Of a stretch of 64,000 nucleotides of DNA, positions 11,281 through 24,400 are shown in pieces. Numbering within the stretch: position 1 is the stretch's first letter; every line of letters begins with the position of its first letter. The notes beneath the pieces are model-generated. The model was not told where the DNA came from, ran no database searches, and was given only the letters and a program-made list of their open reading frames with translations. The stretch comes from Rhynchospora pubera. Lineage: Eukaryota; Streptophyta; Magnoliopsida; Poales; Cyperaceae. A program made the position numbers and the translations under genes. The stretch covers positions 15,486,699-15,550,698 of the forward strand of contig CM051459.1 in assembly GCA_028095005.1 (NCBI GenBank), given 5' to 3'.

Positions 11281-14200
11281 AAAATGACTTAAATCAAATG
11301 CACAATCGCTTGAAATTCTCCAATTCTGTTAAGAACATACATTATTTGCACTATATGTGCATAATTGCCACGTATATTACACTCCTTTTGAAATATTAAG
11401 ACAACAAACTTATTTTCCACAGCATAAAGAGCATAAATATAGATTATAGAGATTAAATGACTTGAAATGAACGCAAAATCGCTTGAAATTCTCCAATTCC
11501 GTCCAGAACGCACATTATTTGCACTATAGGTGCGTAATTGCCATGTATAATCCATTCCTTTTGAACTTTTCAGATTATAAACTTATTCTCCACTATATAA
11601 AGAGTTTAAACATAGATTATAGTGATCAAATTACTAGAAATGAATGCACAAACGCTTGAATTTCTCCAATTCAGTCCAGAAAGTACATTATTTGCTCTAT
11701 AGATGCGTAATTGCAATGTATAATGCAATCCTTTTAAATTTTTAATATCATAATCTCATTCTCCACTGTATAAAGTGGTTACATATAGAATATTGTGATC
11801 AAATGACTTGGAAAAAGCACAATCGCTTGAAATTTTTCAATTCTATCCAGAACGCATATTATTTGCACTATATGTGCGTAATTGTCACGTATAATACACT
11901 CTTTTTGAAATTTTAAGATTATAAACTTATTCTCCACAGTATAAAGAACATAAATATAGATTATAGAGATCAAATGACTTGAAATGAATGAACAATCGCT
12001 TGAAATTATCCAATTATGTCCAGAACGCACATTATTTACACTATAGGTGCGTAATTGCCATGTATAATCCATTTCTTTTGAGTTTTGAAGATTAGAAACA
12101 TATTCTCCACTGTATAAAGAGCTTACATATTGATTATAGTGATCAAATGACTTTAAATGAATGCATAATCGCTTGAAATTCTCCGATTCTGTCTAGATTG
12201 CACATTATTTGTACTTTTAAGTGCGTAATTGCCATGTATAAACCAATCCTTTTAAATTTTTAAGATTATAAAATTTTTCTCAATTGTATAAAGAGTTTAA
12301 ATATAGATTATAGAGATTAATGACTTGAAATGAATGCACAATCGCGTGAAATGCACCAATTCTGTTCAGAACGCTCATTATTTGCGTGAAATGAAAGAAT
12401 AATTGCGATCAAATGACTTGAAATGAAAGAATAATTGCGTGAAATGCTCCAATTCTGTCCAGAACCTTCATTATTTGCACTTTATGTGCGTAATTACCCT
12501 GTATAATCTAATCCTTTTGAATTTTTAAGATTATAAACTTATTCTCCACCGTATAAAGAGCTTAAATATAGATTATAGGGATCAAATGACTAGAAATGAA
12601 TGCACAATAGCATGAAATTCTCCAGTTTTGTCCAGAACACACATTATTTGAAATTCTCCACTGTATAAAGAGGTTAAATATAAATTATAGTGATCAAATT
12701 CCCTGAAAGGAATGCACAATCGTTTGAAATTCCCCAGTTCTGTCCAGAACGTAAAATTTTTGCACTATATGTGCGTAATTGCCATGTATAATCCAATCCA
12801 CAATCACGTGAAATGTTCCCATTCTGTCCGGAACGCTCATTATTTGCATTTTATGTGCGTAATTGTCATGTATAATCCAATCCTTTTGAATTTTCAAGAT
12901 CATAAACTCATTCTCCACTGTATAAAGAGTTTAAATATATATTATTATGGTCAAATGACTTGAAATGAATTGCAAATCGCGTGAAATATCCAAATTCAGT
13001 CCAGAACGCACATTACTTGCAATATATGTACGTAATTGCCACCAATAATCCACTCCTTTGAATTTTTAACTTTATAAATTTCTTTTCCACTGTATAAAGA
13101 GCTTAAATATATAATATAGTGAACAAATACCTTAAAATGAATGTACAACAGCTTGAAATGTTCTAATTCTGTCCAGAACGCTCATTATTTGCATTTTATG
13201 TGCGTTATTGCCAAGTATAATCCACTCCTTTTGAAATTTTAAAATTATAAATTTATTCTCCACAGTATAAAGAGCATAAATATAGATTATAGTGATCAAA
13301 TGACTTAAATTAAATGCACAATCGCTTGAAATTCTCTAATTCTGTCCAGAATGCACATTTTTGCACTATATATGCGTAATTGCCACCTATAATTCACTCT
13401 TTTTGAATTTTTAAGATTATAAACTTATTCTCCACTGTATAAAGAGCTTAAATGTAGATTATAGTGATCAAACGACTTGAAATGAATGCACAATAGCGTG
13501 AAATGCTCCAATTCTGTTTAGAGCGCTGATTATTTGCACTTTATGTGTGTAATTGTCATGTATAATCCAATACTTTTGAATCTTTAAGATTATAAACTTA
13601 TTTTCCACTGTATAAAGAGTTTAAATGTAGATTATAGTGATCAAATGACTTGAAATGAATGCACAATCGTGTGAAATGCTCCAATTCTGTCTAGAGCGCT
13701 CATTATTTGCACTTTATGTGCGTAATTGCCATGTGTAATCCAATTATTTTGATTTTCTAAGATTATAAACTCATTCTCAACTGTATAAAGAGCTTAAAAA
13801 ATTTTAGAGATCAAATGACTTGAAATGAAAGTACGATCGTGTGAAATGTTGCAATTTTGTCTAGAAAGCTCATTATTTGCAATTTATATGCGTAATTGTC
13901 ATGTATAATCTAATCCTTTTGAATTTATAAGATAATAAACTCATTCTCCACTGTATAAGATCTTACATATAGATTATAGAGATCAAATGACTTGAATGAA
14001 TACACAATCACGTGAAATGTTACAATTCTGACCAGCACGCTCATTATTTGCACTTCATGTGCGTAATTGCCATGTATAATCCAATCCTTTTTAATTTTAA
14101 GATAATAAACTTATTCTCAAATTTATAAAGAGTTTAAATATAGATTATAGAGATCAAATGACTTGAAATGAATGCTCAATCACGTGAAATGCTCCAATTC

Positions 14201-17164
14201 TGCCCAGAACGCTCATTATTTGCACTTTTTGTGCGTAATTGTCACGTATAATCCAATCCTTTTTGAATTTTTAAGGTCATAAACTCAATCACCACTGTAT
14301 AAAAAGCTTAAAAATAGATTATTGTGATCAAATGGCTTGAAATAAATGCACTCTCGCGTAAAATGCACCAATTCTGTCCAGAACGCACTTTATTTGCATT
14401 ATATGAGTGTTATTGCCACGTATTATCTACTCTTTTTGAATTTTTAAAATTATAAACATATTCTCCGCGGTGTAAAGAGATTAAATAAAGATTATAGTGA
14501 TAAAATTATTTTAAATGATTGCACAATCGTGTGAAATACTCCAATTCTGTTCAGAACGCTCATTATTTGCACTTTATGCGTGTAATTGTCATGTATAATC
14601 TAATCCTTTTGAATTTTTATAATAATAAACTCATTCTTCACTGTATAAAGATCTTAAATATAGATTATTGTGATCATAAGACATGAAATGAATGCACAAT
14701 CGCGTGAAATGATCCAATTCTGTCCAGAACACTTATTATTCTACTTTACGTGCATAATTTCCATGTATAATCCGATCCGTTTGAATTTTCAGATCAAAAA
14801 ATCATTCAGCACAGTATATGGATCTTAAATATAGATTATTATGATCAAATGACTGCATAATCGCGTGAAATGCTCCAATTCTGTCCAGAACGCTAATTAC
14901 TTGCACTTTATGTCTGTAATTGCCATGTATAATCCAATCCTTTTGAATTTTTCAGATTATAAAATCATTCCACACTGTATAAAGATCTTATATATAAATT
15001 ATTGAGATCACATGACTTGAAATGAATTCACAATCGCATGAAATGCTCAAATTCTGTCCAGAACGCTCATTATTTGCACTTTATGTGCGTAATTGCCACC
15101 TATAATCCATTCTTTTTGAAATTTTAAGTTAGTAAACTTCTTCTACACTGTATAGAGAGCTTAAATATATATTGTAGTGATCAAATAATTTAAAATGAAT
15201 GTACAATCGCTTGAAATTCTCCAATTCTGTCCAGAACGCACATTATTTGCATTATTTGGTGCGTTATTGCCTTGTATATTCAAATCTTTCTGAATTTTTT
15301 AGTTTATAAACTTATTATCCACTGTATAAAGAGCTTAAATATAGATTATAGTGATTAAATGCCTTGAAATGAAGGCGCAACCACTTGAAATTCTCTAATT
15401 CTGTCCAGAACACACATTATATGCATTATATGTGCGTAATTGCCTTGTATAATCCAATCCTTTTGAACTTTCAAGTACACAAACTCATTCTCCACTGTAT
15501 AAAGAGCTTAAACAAAGATTATAGTGATCACATGGATAGAAATTAATGATCAATCACATGAAATGCTCCAATTTTATGTGCGTAATTGTCATGTATAATC
15601 CAATCCTTTTGAATTTTTAAGATCATAAACTCATTTTTCGACTGTATAAAGAGCTTAAATATAGATCATAGTGATCAAATGACTGAAAATAAATGCATAA
15701 TCGATTGAAATTCTCCAATTCTTTCCAGAACGCACATTATTTGCACTATATGTGTAATAGCCATGTATAATCCATTCCTTTTGATTTTTTAAGATTATAA
15801 ACATATTCTCCACTGTATAAAGAGCTTAAATATTGATTATAGTAATCAAATGACTTGAAATGAATGCACAATCGCTTGAAATTCTCCAATTCTGTCCAGA
15901 ACGAACATTATTTTTAAGATCATAAACTAATTTCCACTGTATAAAGAGTATAAATATTGATTATTGTGATCAATTGGATTGAAATGAAGGCACTATCGCG
16001 TGAAATGCACCAATTCTGTCCAAAACGCACACTATTTGCATTATATGAGCGTAATTGCCACGTATAATCTACTCTTATTGAATTTGTAAGATTATAAACC
16101 AATTATCCACTGTATAAAGAGCTTAAATATAGATTACAGTGATAAAATGACTTTAAATGATTGCACAATCGCATAAAATGCTCCAATTCTGTCCAGAATG
16201 CTCATTATTTGCACTTTACGCGTGTAATTGCCATGTATAATCTAATCCTTTTAAATTATTAAGATCATAAACTCATTCTCCATTGTATAAAGAGTTTAAA
16301 TATAGATTATTGTGACCAAAAGAGTTTATATGAATGCACAATCGTGTGAAATTCTCCAATTCTGTCCAGAATAATCAATGTTTGTAATTTATGTGCGTAT
16401 TGCCCTGTATAATCCAATCCTTTTAAATTTTTAAGATGATAAACTTATTCTCCGCTGTATAAAGAGTTTAAATATTGATTATGGTGATCAAATGACTTGA
16501 AATGTATCCACAATCGTGTGAAAATGCTCCAATTCTGTCCAGAACGCTCAATATTTGCACTTTATTTGCGTAATTGCTTTGTGTAATCCAATCCTTTTGA
16601 ATTTTTAAGATTATAAACTTATTCTAAACTGTATAAAGAGCTTAAATAAAGAACAAAGAGATCAAATGACTTGAAATGAAAGCGCAATCGCTTGAAATTC
16701 TTCAATTCTCTTCAGAAAGCACATTATTTTGCACTATATGTGCGTAATTGCCATGTATATTCCAAACCTTTTGAATTTTTAAGATCATAAAATCATTCTC
16801 CAATGTATAAAGACGTTAAATATAGATTATTGTGATCACATGACTTGAAAAAAATGCACAATCGCATGAAATGCTCAAATTCTGTACAAAACGCTCATTT
16901 TTTGCTCTTTATGTGCATAATTGCCATGTATAATCCAATCCTTTTGAATTTTTTAGATTATAAACTTATTCTCAACTGTATAAAAAGCTTAAATAATGAT
17001 TATAGAGATCAAATGACTTGAAATGAATGCACAATAGCGAAAATGCTCCAATAATGTCCAGAACGCTCATTATTACTATATGTGCGTAATTGCAATGTAT
17101 AATACAATCCATTTGTTTTTTTTAGAATTATAAACCTATTCTCAACAGTATAAAGAGCTTAAAT

Positions 17165-17247
17165 ATTATAGTGATGAAATTATAGTGATGAAATTATAGT
17201 GATGAAATTATTTATAGTGATGAAATTATTATAGTGATGAAATTATT
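17165..17247 (+). repeat. Micro-expansion of a 15-17 bp unit inside the satellite
   Basis: The unit 'ttatagtgatgaaa' occurs five times in tandem within one monomer, twice with a few extra bases. It looks like replication slippage. The equivalent monomer at about 19,100 in the duplicated block lacks the expansion, so it arose after that duplication or was lost there. Confidence 0.8.
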
Positions 17248-17249
17248 TA

Positions 17250-19140
17250 AAATGAATGCACAATCGCTTGAAATTCTCCAATTATGTCCATAACGCACAT
17301 TATTTGCAATATATGTGCGTAATTGCCGTGTATAATAAAATCCTTCTGAATTTTTACTTTATAAACTTATACTCCACTGTATAAAGAGCTTAAATATAGA
17401 TTGTAGTGATTAAATACCTTGGAATGAAGGAACACTCTCTTGAAATTTTTCCAATTCTGTACAGAACGCACATTATATGCATTATATGTGCGTAATTGCC
17501 TTGTATAATCCAATCCTTTTGAATTTTTAAAATTATAAACTTGTTTTCAACTGTATAAAGAGTTTAAGTAAAGAATATAGAGATCAAATGACTTAAAATA
17601 CATGCACAATAGCGTGAAATGCTCCAATCCTATCCAGAACGCTCATTATTAGCACTACATGTGCGTAATTGCCATGGATAATTTAATTCATTTGTATTTT
17701 TATGATTATTTTCTCAACTGTATAAAGAGCTTAAATATAGATTATAGAGATCAAATGACTAGAAATGAATACAAAACCGTTTGAAATGCTCCAATTCTGT
17801 CCAGAATGCTTATTATTTTCAATTTAAGTTCGTAATTGCCATGTGTAATCGAATCCTTTTGAATATTTAAGATTACAAACTTATTCTACACTGTATAAAG
17901 AGCTTAAATATATAATATAGTGAACAAATGACTTAAAAATTAATGTACAATTGCTTGAAATATTCTAATTCTCATTATTTGCATTTTATGTTCGTTATTG
18001 CCATGTATAATCCACTCGTTTTGAAATTTTAACATTATAAATTTATTCTTCACAGTATAAAAAGCATAAATATAGATTATAGTGCTCAAATGACTTGAAT
18101 TGAAAGCACAATCACATGAAATTCTCCAGTTCTGTACAGAAAGCACATTATTTTGCACTTTATGCACGTAATTGTCATGTATAATCCAATCATTTTGAAT
18201 TTTTAAGATTATAAAATTATTATCATCTGTATAAAAAACTTAAATATACAAATTATTTGAAATGAATGCACAATAGCGTGAAATGTTCCAATTCTGTCCA
18301 CAATGCTCATTATTTGATCATTATGTGCGTAATTGCCATGTATAATCCAATCCTTTTGAATTTTTCAGATCATAAAATCATTCCTCACTGTATAAACATC
18401 TTATATATAGATTATTGTGATTAAATGACTTGAAATGAATGCACAATCGAGTGAAATGCTCCAATTCTATCCAGAACGCATATTATTTGAACTATATGTG
18501 CGTAAATGCCACCTAAAATCCACTCATTTTGAATTTTTAAGTTTATAAACACATTATCCACTGTATAAAGAGCTCAAATATAGGTTATAGTGATCAAATG
18601 CCTTGAAATGAATGCACAATCCCTTGAAATTGTCCAATTCTGTCCAGAACGCACATTATATTCATTATACGTGCGTAATTGCCATGTATAATCCAATCCT
18701 TTGAATTTTTCAGATCATAAAATCATTCTCCGTTGTATAAAGATCTTAAATATAGATTATTGTGATCAAATGACTTGAATTTAATGCATAATCGCGTGAA
18801 ATGCTCCAATTCTGTCCAGAATGCTCATTATTTGCACATTATGTGCGTAATTGCCATGTATAATCCAACTCTTCTGAATTTTTAAGATCATAAACTCATT
18901 CTCCACTGTATAAAGAGCTTAAATACAAATTATAGTGATTAAAATGCCTTCAAATGAAAGCATAGATGCATGAAATTCTCCAATTCTGTCCTGAACGCAA
19001 ATTTTTTGCACTATATGTTCGTAATTGCCATGTATAATCTAATCCTTTTGAATTTTTAAGATCATAAACTCATTTTCCACTGTATGAAGGGCTTTAATTT
19101 AGATCACTGTGATCAAATGATTTAAAATGAATGCACATTC
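17250..19140 (+). repeat. ~1.9 kb higher-order block, first copy
   Basis: An 11-monomer block whose variants reappear in order at about 19,126-20,930. Marker pairs: 'ttgtagtgattaaatacctt' at 17401 and 19277; 'tagtgaacaaa' at 17918 and 19800; 'cgtaaatgccacctaaaatc' at 18501 and 20404; 'ttaatgcata' at 18781 and 20683. Offsets run from 1,876 to 1,903 bp, a drift explained by small indels. This is a recent tandem duplication of a multi-monomer unit. Confidence 0.78.
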
Positions 19141-20920
19141 GCTTGAAATTCTCCAATTATGTCCATAACGCACATTATTTGCAATATATGTGCGTAATTG
19201 CCATGTATAATAAAATTCTTCTGAATTTTTTACTTTATAAACTTATACTCCACTGTATAAAGAGCTTAAATATAGCTTGTAGTGATTAAATACCTTGGAA
19301 TGAAGGAACACTCTCTTGAAATTTTTCCAATTCTGTCCAGAACGCACATTATATGAATTATATGTGCGTAATTGCCTTGTATAATCTAATTCTTTTGAAT
19401 TTTTAAAATTATAAACTTATTTTCAACTTTATGAAGAGTTTAAGTAAAGAATATAGAGATCAAATGACTTAAAATACATGCACAATAGCGTGAAATGCTC
19501 CAATCCTGTCCGGAACGCTCATTATTTGCACTATATGTTCGTAATTGCCACGGATAATTCAATCCATTTGTATTTTTATTATTATAAATTTATTTTCAAC
19601 TGTATAAAGAGCTTAAATATAGATTATAGAGATCAAATGACTAGAAATGAATACACAACCGTTTGAAATGATCGAATTCTGTCCAGAATGCTCATTATTT
19701 GCAATTTAAGTTCATAATTGCCATGTATAATCGAATCCTTTTGAATATTTAAGATTATAAACTTATTTTACGCTGTATAAAGAGTTTAAATATATAATAT
19801 AGTGAACAAATGACTTAAAATGAATGTACAATCGCTTGAAATGTTCTAATTCTGTCTAAAACGCTCATTATTTGCATTTTATGTTCGTTATTGCCATGTA
19901 TAATCCACTCCTTTTGAAATTTTAAGATTATAAATTTATTCTTCACAGTATAAAGAGCATAAATATAGATTATAGTGCTCAAATGACTTGAAATGAAAGC
20001 ACGATCGCTTGAAATTCTCCAGTTCTGTACAGAAAGCACATTATTTAACACTTTATGCGCATAATTGTCATGTATAATCCAATCCTTTTGAATTTTTTAG
20101 ATTATAAACTTATTATCAACTGTATAAAAATCTTAAATAAAAATTATAGAGATCAAATTATTTGAAATGAATGCACAATAGCGTGAAATGCTCCAATAAT
20201 GTCTAGAACGCTCATTATTACTATATGTGCATAATTGCCACGTATAATACAATCCCTTTGAATTTATAAGATCATAAACACATTCTCCACTGCATAAAGA
20301 GCTTAAATATAGATTATTGTGATCAAATGGATTCAAAATGAATACACAATCACGTGAAATGCTCCAATTCTATCCAGAACGCACATTATTTGGACTATAT
20401 GTGCGTAAATGCCACCTAAAATCCACTCCTTTTGAATTATAAAGTTTATAAACACATTATCCACTGTATAAAGAGCTTAAATATAGGTTATAGTGATCAA
20501 ATGCCTTGAAGTGAATGCACAATCGCTCGAAATTCTCCAATTCTGTCCAGAACGCACATTATATGCATTAAATGTGCGTAATTGCCTTGTATAATCCAAT
20601 CCTTTGAATTTTTCAGATCATAAAATCATTCTCCATTGTATAAAAATCTTAAACATAGATTATTATGATCAAATGACTTGAATTTAATGCATAATCGCGT
20701 GACATGATCCAATTCTGTCCAGAATGCTCATTATTTGCACATTACGTGCGTAATTGCCATGAATAATCCAATTCTTTTGAATTTTTAGATCATAAACACA
20801 TTCTCCGCTGTATAAAGAGCTTAAATACAAATTATAGTGATTAAATGCCTTGAAATGAAAGCACAAACTCATGAAATTCTCCAACTCTGTCCAGAGCGCA
20901 AATTTTTTGCACTATATGTG

Positions 20921-21420
20921 CTTAAATGCCACCTAAAAGCCACTCCTTTTGAATTTTTAAGTTTATAAACACATTATCCACTGTATAAAGAGCTCAAATA
21001 TAGGTTATAGTGGTCAAATGTCTTGAAATGAATGCACAATCCCTCGAAATTCTCCAATTCTGTTCAGAACGCACATTATATTCATTATATGTGCGTAATT
21101 GCCATGTATAATCCAATCCTTTGAATTTTTCAGATCATAAAATCATTCTCCATCGTATAAAGTTTTTAAATATAGATTATTGTGATCAAATGACTTGAAT
21201 TTAATGCATAGTCGCGTGAAATGCTCCAATTCTGTCCAGAATGCTCATTATTTGCACATTATGTGCGTAATTGCCATGTATAAAGAGCTTAAATACAAAT
21301 TATAGTGATTAAATGCCTTGAAATGAAAGCATAAACGCATAAAATTCTCCAATTCTGTCCTGAACGCAAATTTTTGGAACTATATATTCGTAATTGCCAT
21401 GTATAATCCAATCCTTTTGA
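20921..21420 (+). repeat. Third partial copy of the higher-order block, 517 bp offset
   Basis: Three monomers here repeat those at 20,404-20,920 and at 18,501-19,020. The marker 'taaatgccacctaaaa' (20404 and 20921) and 'ttaatgcata' (20683 and 21201) give offsets of 517-518 bp, exactly three monomers. One monomer has lost part of its length near 21,280. Confidence 0.7.
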
Positions 21421-24400
21421 ATTTTTAAGATCATAAACTCATTCTCCACTGTATGAAGAGATTTAATTTATATCATTGTGATCACATGACTTGAAATGAA
21501 TGCATAAACGCATGAAATTCTCGAATTCTTTCCAGAACGCACATTATTTGCATTATATGTGCGTAATTGCCACGTATAATCCACTCCATTTGAATTTTTA
21601 ATACTAGAAATTTATTTTCCACTGTATAAAAAGCGTAAATATAGATAAAGATCAAATGACTTGAAATGAATGGACAATCGAGTGAAATGCTCTACTCCTT
21701 TTCAGATCGCTCATTAGTTGCACTTTATGTGCGTAATTGCCATGTATAATGCAATCCTTTTGAATTTTTAAGATCATAAACCCATTCTACCCTGTATTAA
21801 ATAGCTTAAATATCGATTATTTTGATCAAACGACTTGAAATGAATGCACAATCGCGTCAAATGCCCCATTTCTGTCCAGAACGCTCATTATTTTGCACTA
21901 TACGTGCGTAATTGCCATGTATAATCCAATCTTTTCGAATTTTTAAGATCATAAACTAATTCTTCACTGTATAAAGCGTATAAATATTTATTATTGTGAT
22001 CAAATGGCTTCAAATGATTGCACAATAGCGTGAAATGGTCCAATTCTGTCAAGAAAGCTCATTATTTGCAATTTATGTGCGTAATTGCCCTTTATAATCC
22101 AATCTTTTAAAATTTTTAAGATTATAAACTTACTCTCCACCGTATAAAGAGCTTAAATATAGATTATAGGGATCAAATGATTTGAAATTAATGCACAAAC
22201 GCATGAAAGTCTCCAATTATGTCCAGAACGCACATTATTTGCAATATAGGTGCGTAATTGCCATGTAAAATCCATTCCTTTTGAATTTTTAAGATCATAA
22301 ACTCATTCTCCACTGTATAAAGAGCTTAAATATAAATTATAGTGATGAAATTCCCTGAAATGAATGCACAATCGTTTGAAATTCTCCAATTCTGTCCAGA
22401 ACGCAAAATTTTTGCACTATTATGTGCGTATTGCCATGTATAATATAATCTTTTTTAATTTTTAAGATTATAAACTTATTCTCAACTGTATAAAGAGTTT
22501 AAATATAGATTATTGGTATCGAATGGATTGAAATTAATGCTCAATCACGTGAAATGCTCTCATTCTGTCTGGGACCCTCATTATTTGCATTTTATGTGCC
22601 TAATTGTCATGTATAATCCAATCCTTTCGAATTTTTAAGATCATAAACTCATTCTCCACTGTATAAAGAGGTTAAATATATATTATTATGATCAAATAGC
22701 TTGAAATGAATTCCAAATCGCGTGAAACATCCCAAATTCTGTCAAGAACGCAGATTAATTGCAATATATATACGTAATTGCCACCTATAATCCACTCCTT
22801 TGAATTTTTAAGTTCATAAACTTCTTCACAACTGTATAAAGAGGTTAAATATATATTATAGTGAACAAATGACTTAAAATGAATGTACAATCGTTTGAAA
22901 TGTTCTAATTCTGTCCAGAACGCTCATTATTTGCATTTTATGTGCGTTATTGCCATGTATAATCCACTCCTTTAGAAATTTTAAGATTATAAATTTATTC
23001 TCCACAGTATAAAGAGCATAAATATAGATTATAGCGATAAAATGACTTAAATTTTAAGATTATAAACTTATTCTCCACGGTATAAAGAGCTTAAATATAG
23101 ATTATAGTGATCAACTGACCAGAACGCTAATTATTTGCACTTTATGTGCATAATTGCCATGTATAATTCAATCGTTTTGAATTTTTAAGATCATAAATAG
23201 CTTAAATATAGATTATTGTGTTCAATTGACATGAAATGAATGCACAATCGCGTGAAATGCTTCAATTCTGTCCAGAACGCTCATTATTTGCACTTTATGT
23301 GAGTAATTGCCATGTATAATCCAATTCTTTTAAATTTTTAAGATCATAAAATCATTTTCCACTGTATAAAGAGGTTAAATATAAATTATAGTGATGAAAT
23401 GCCTTGAAATAAATGCATAATCACTTGAAATTCTCCAATTCTGTCCAGAACGCAAATTTTTGCACTATATGTTTATAATTGCCGTGTATAATCCAATCCT
23501 TTTGACTTTTTAAGATCATAGACTCATTTTCCACTGTATGAAGAGCTCAAATATGTATTATTGTTATCAAATGACCTGAAATGAAAGCACAATCTTGTGA
23601 AATGCTCCAATTCTGTTCAGAACGCTCATTATTTTTCACTTCATGTGCGTCGCCCTGTATAGTCCAATCCTTTTGAATTTTTAAGATTATAAACTCATTC
23701 TCCAGTGTATAAAAGAGTTTAAATATAGATTATTCTACTCAAATGACATAAAATGAATGCACAATCACGTGAAATTCTCCAATTCTGTCCCGAACGCTCA
23801 CTATTTTCACTTTATGTGCATTATTGCCATGTATAATCTATTATTAATTATAGATTATAGAGATAAAATGACTTATTCTCCACTGTATAAGGAGCTTAAA
23901 TAAAGATTATAGAGATAAATGACTTGAAATGAATGCACAATCATTTGCAATTCTCAAATGCGGTCCAAAACGCACATTATTTGTACATTATGCGCGCAAT
24001 TGCTATGTTTAATCCAATCTTTTTGAACTTTTATGATCATAAACTCATTATCAATTGTATAAAGAGCTGAACTATTGATTATTGTGATCAAATGACTTGA
24101 AATGAATGCACAATCGCATAATTGTGATCAAATGGCTTGAAATGAATGCATAATTCCGTGAAATGCTCCAATTATGTTCAGAACGCACATTATTTGCACT
24201 TTATGTGAGTAATTGCCATTTGTAATTTAATGTTTTTAAATTTTTAAGATCATAAACTCATTATCCATTGTATAAAGAGCTTAACTATAGATTATTGTGA
24301 TCAAATGACTTGAAATGAATGCACAATCGCGTGAAATGTCCAATTCTGACCAGAACGCTCATTATTTGCACTTTATGTGAGTAATTGCCATGTATAATTC

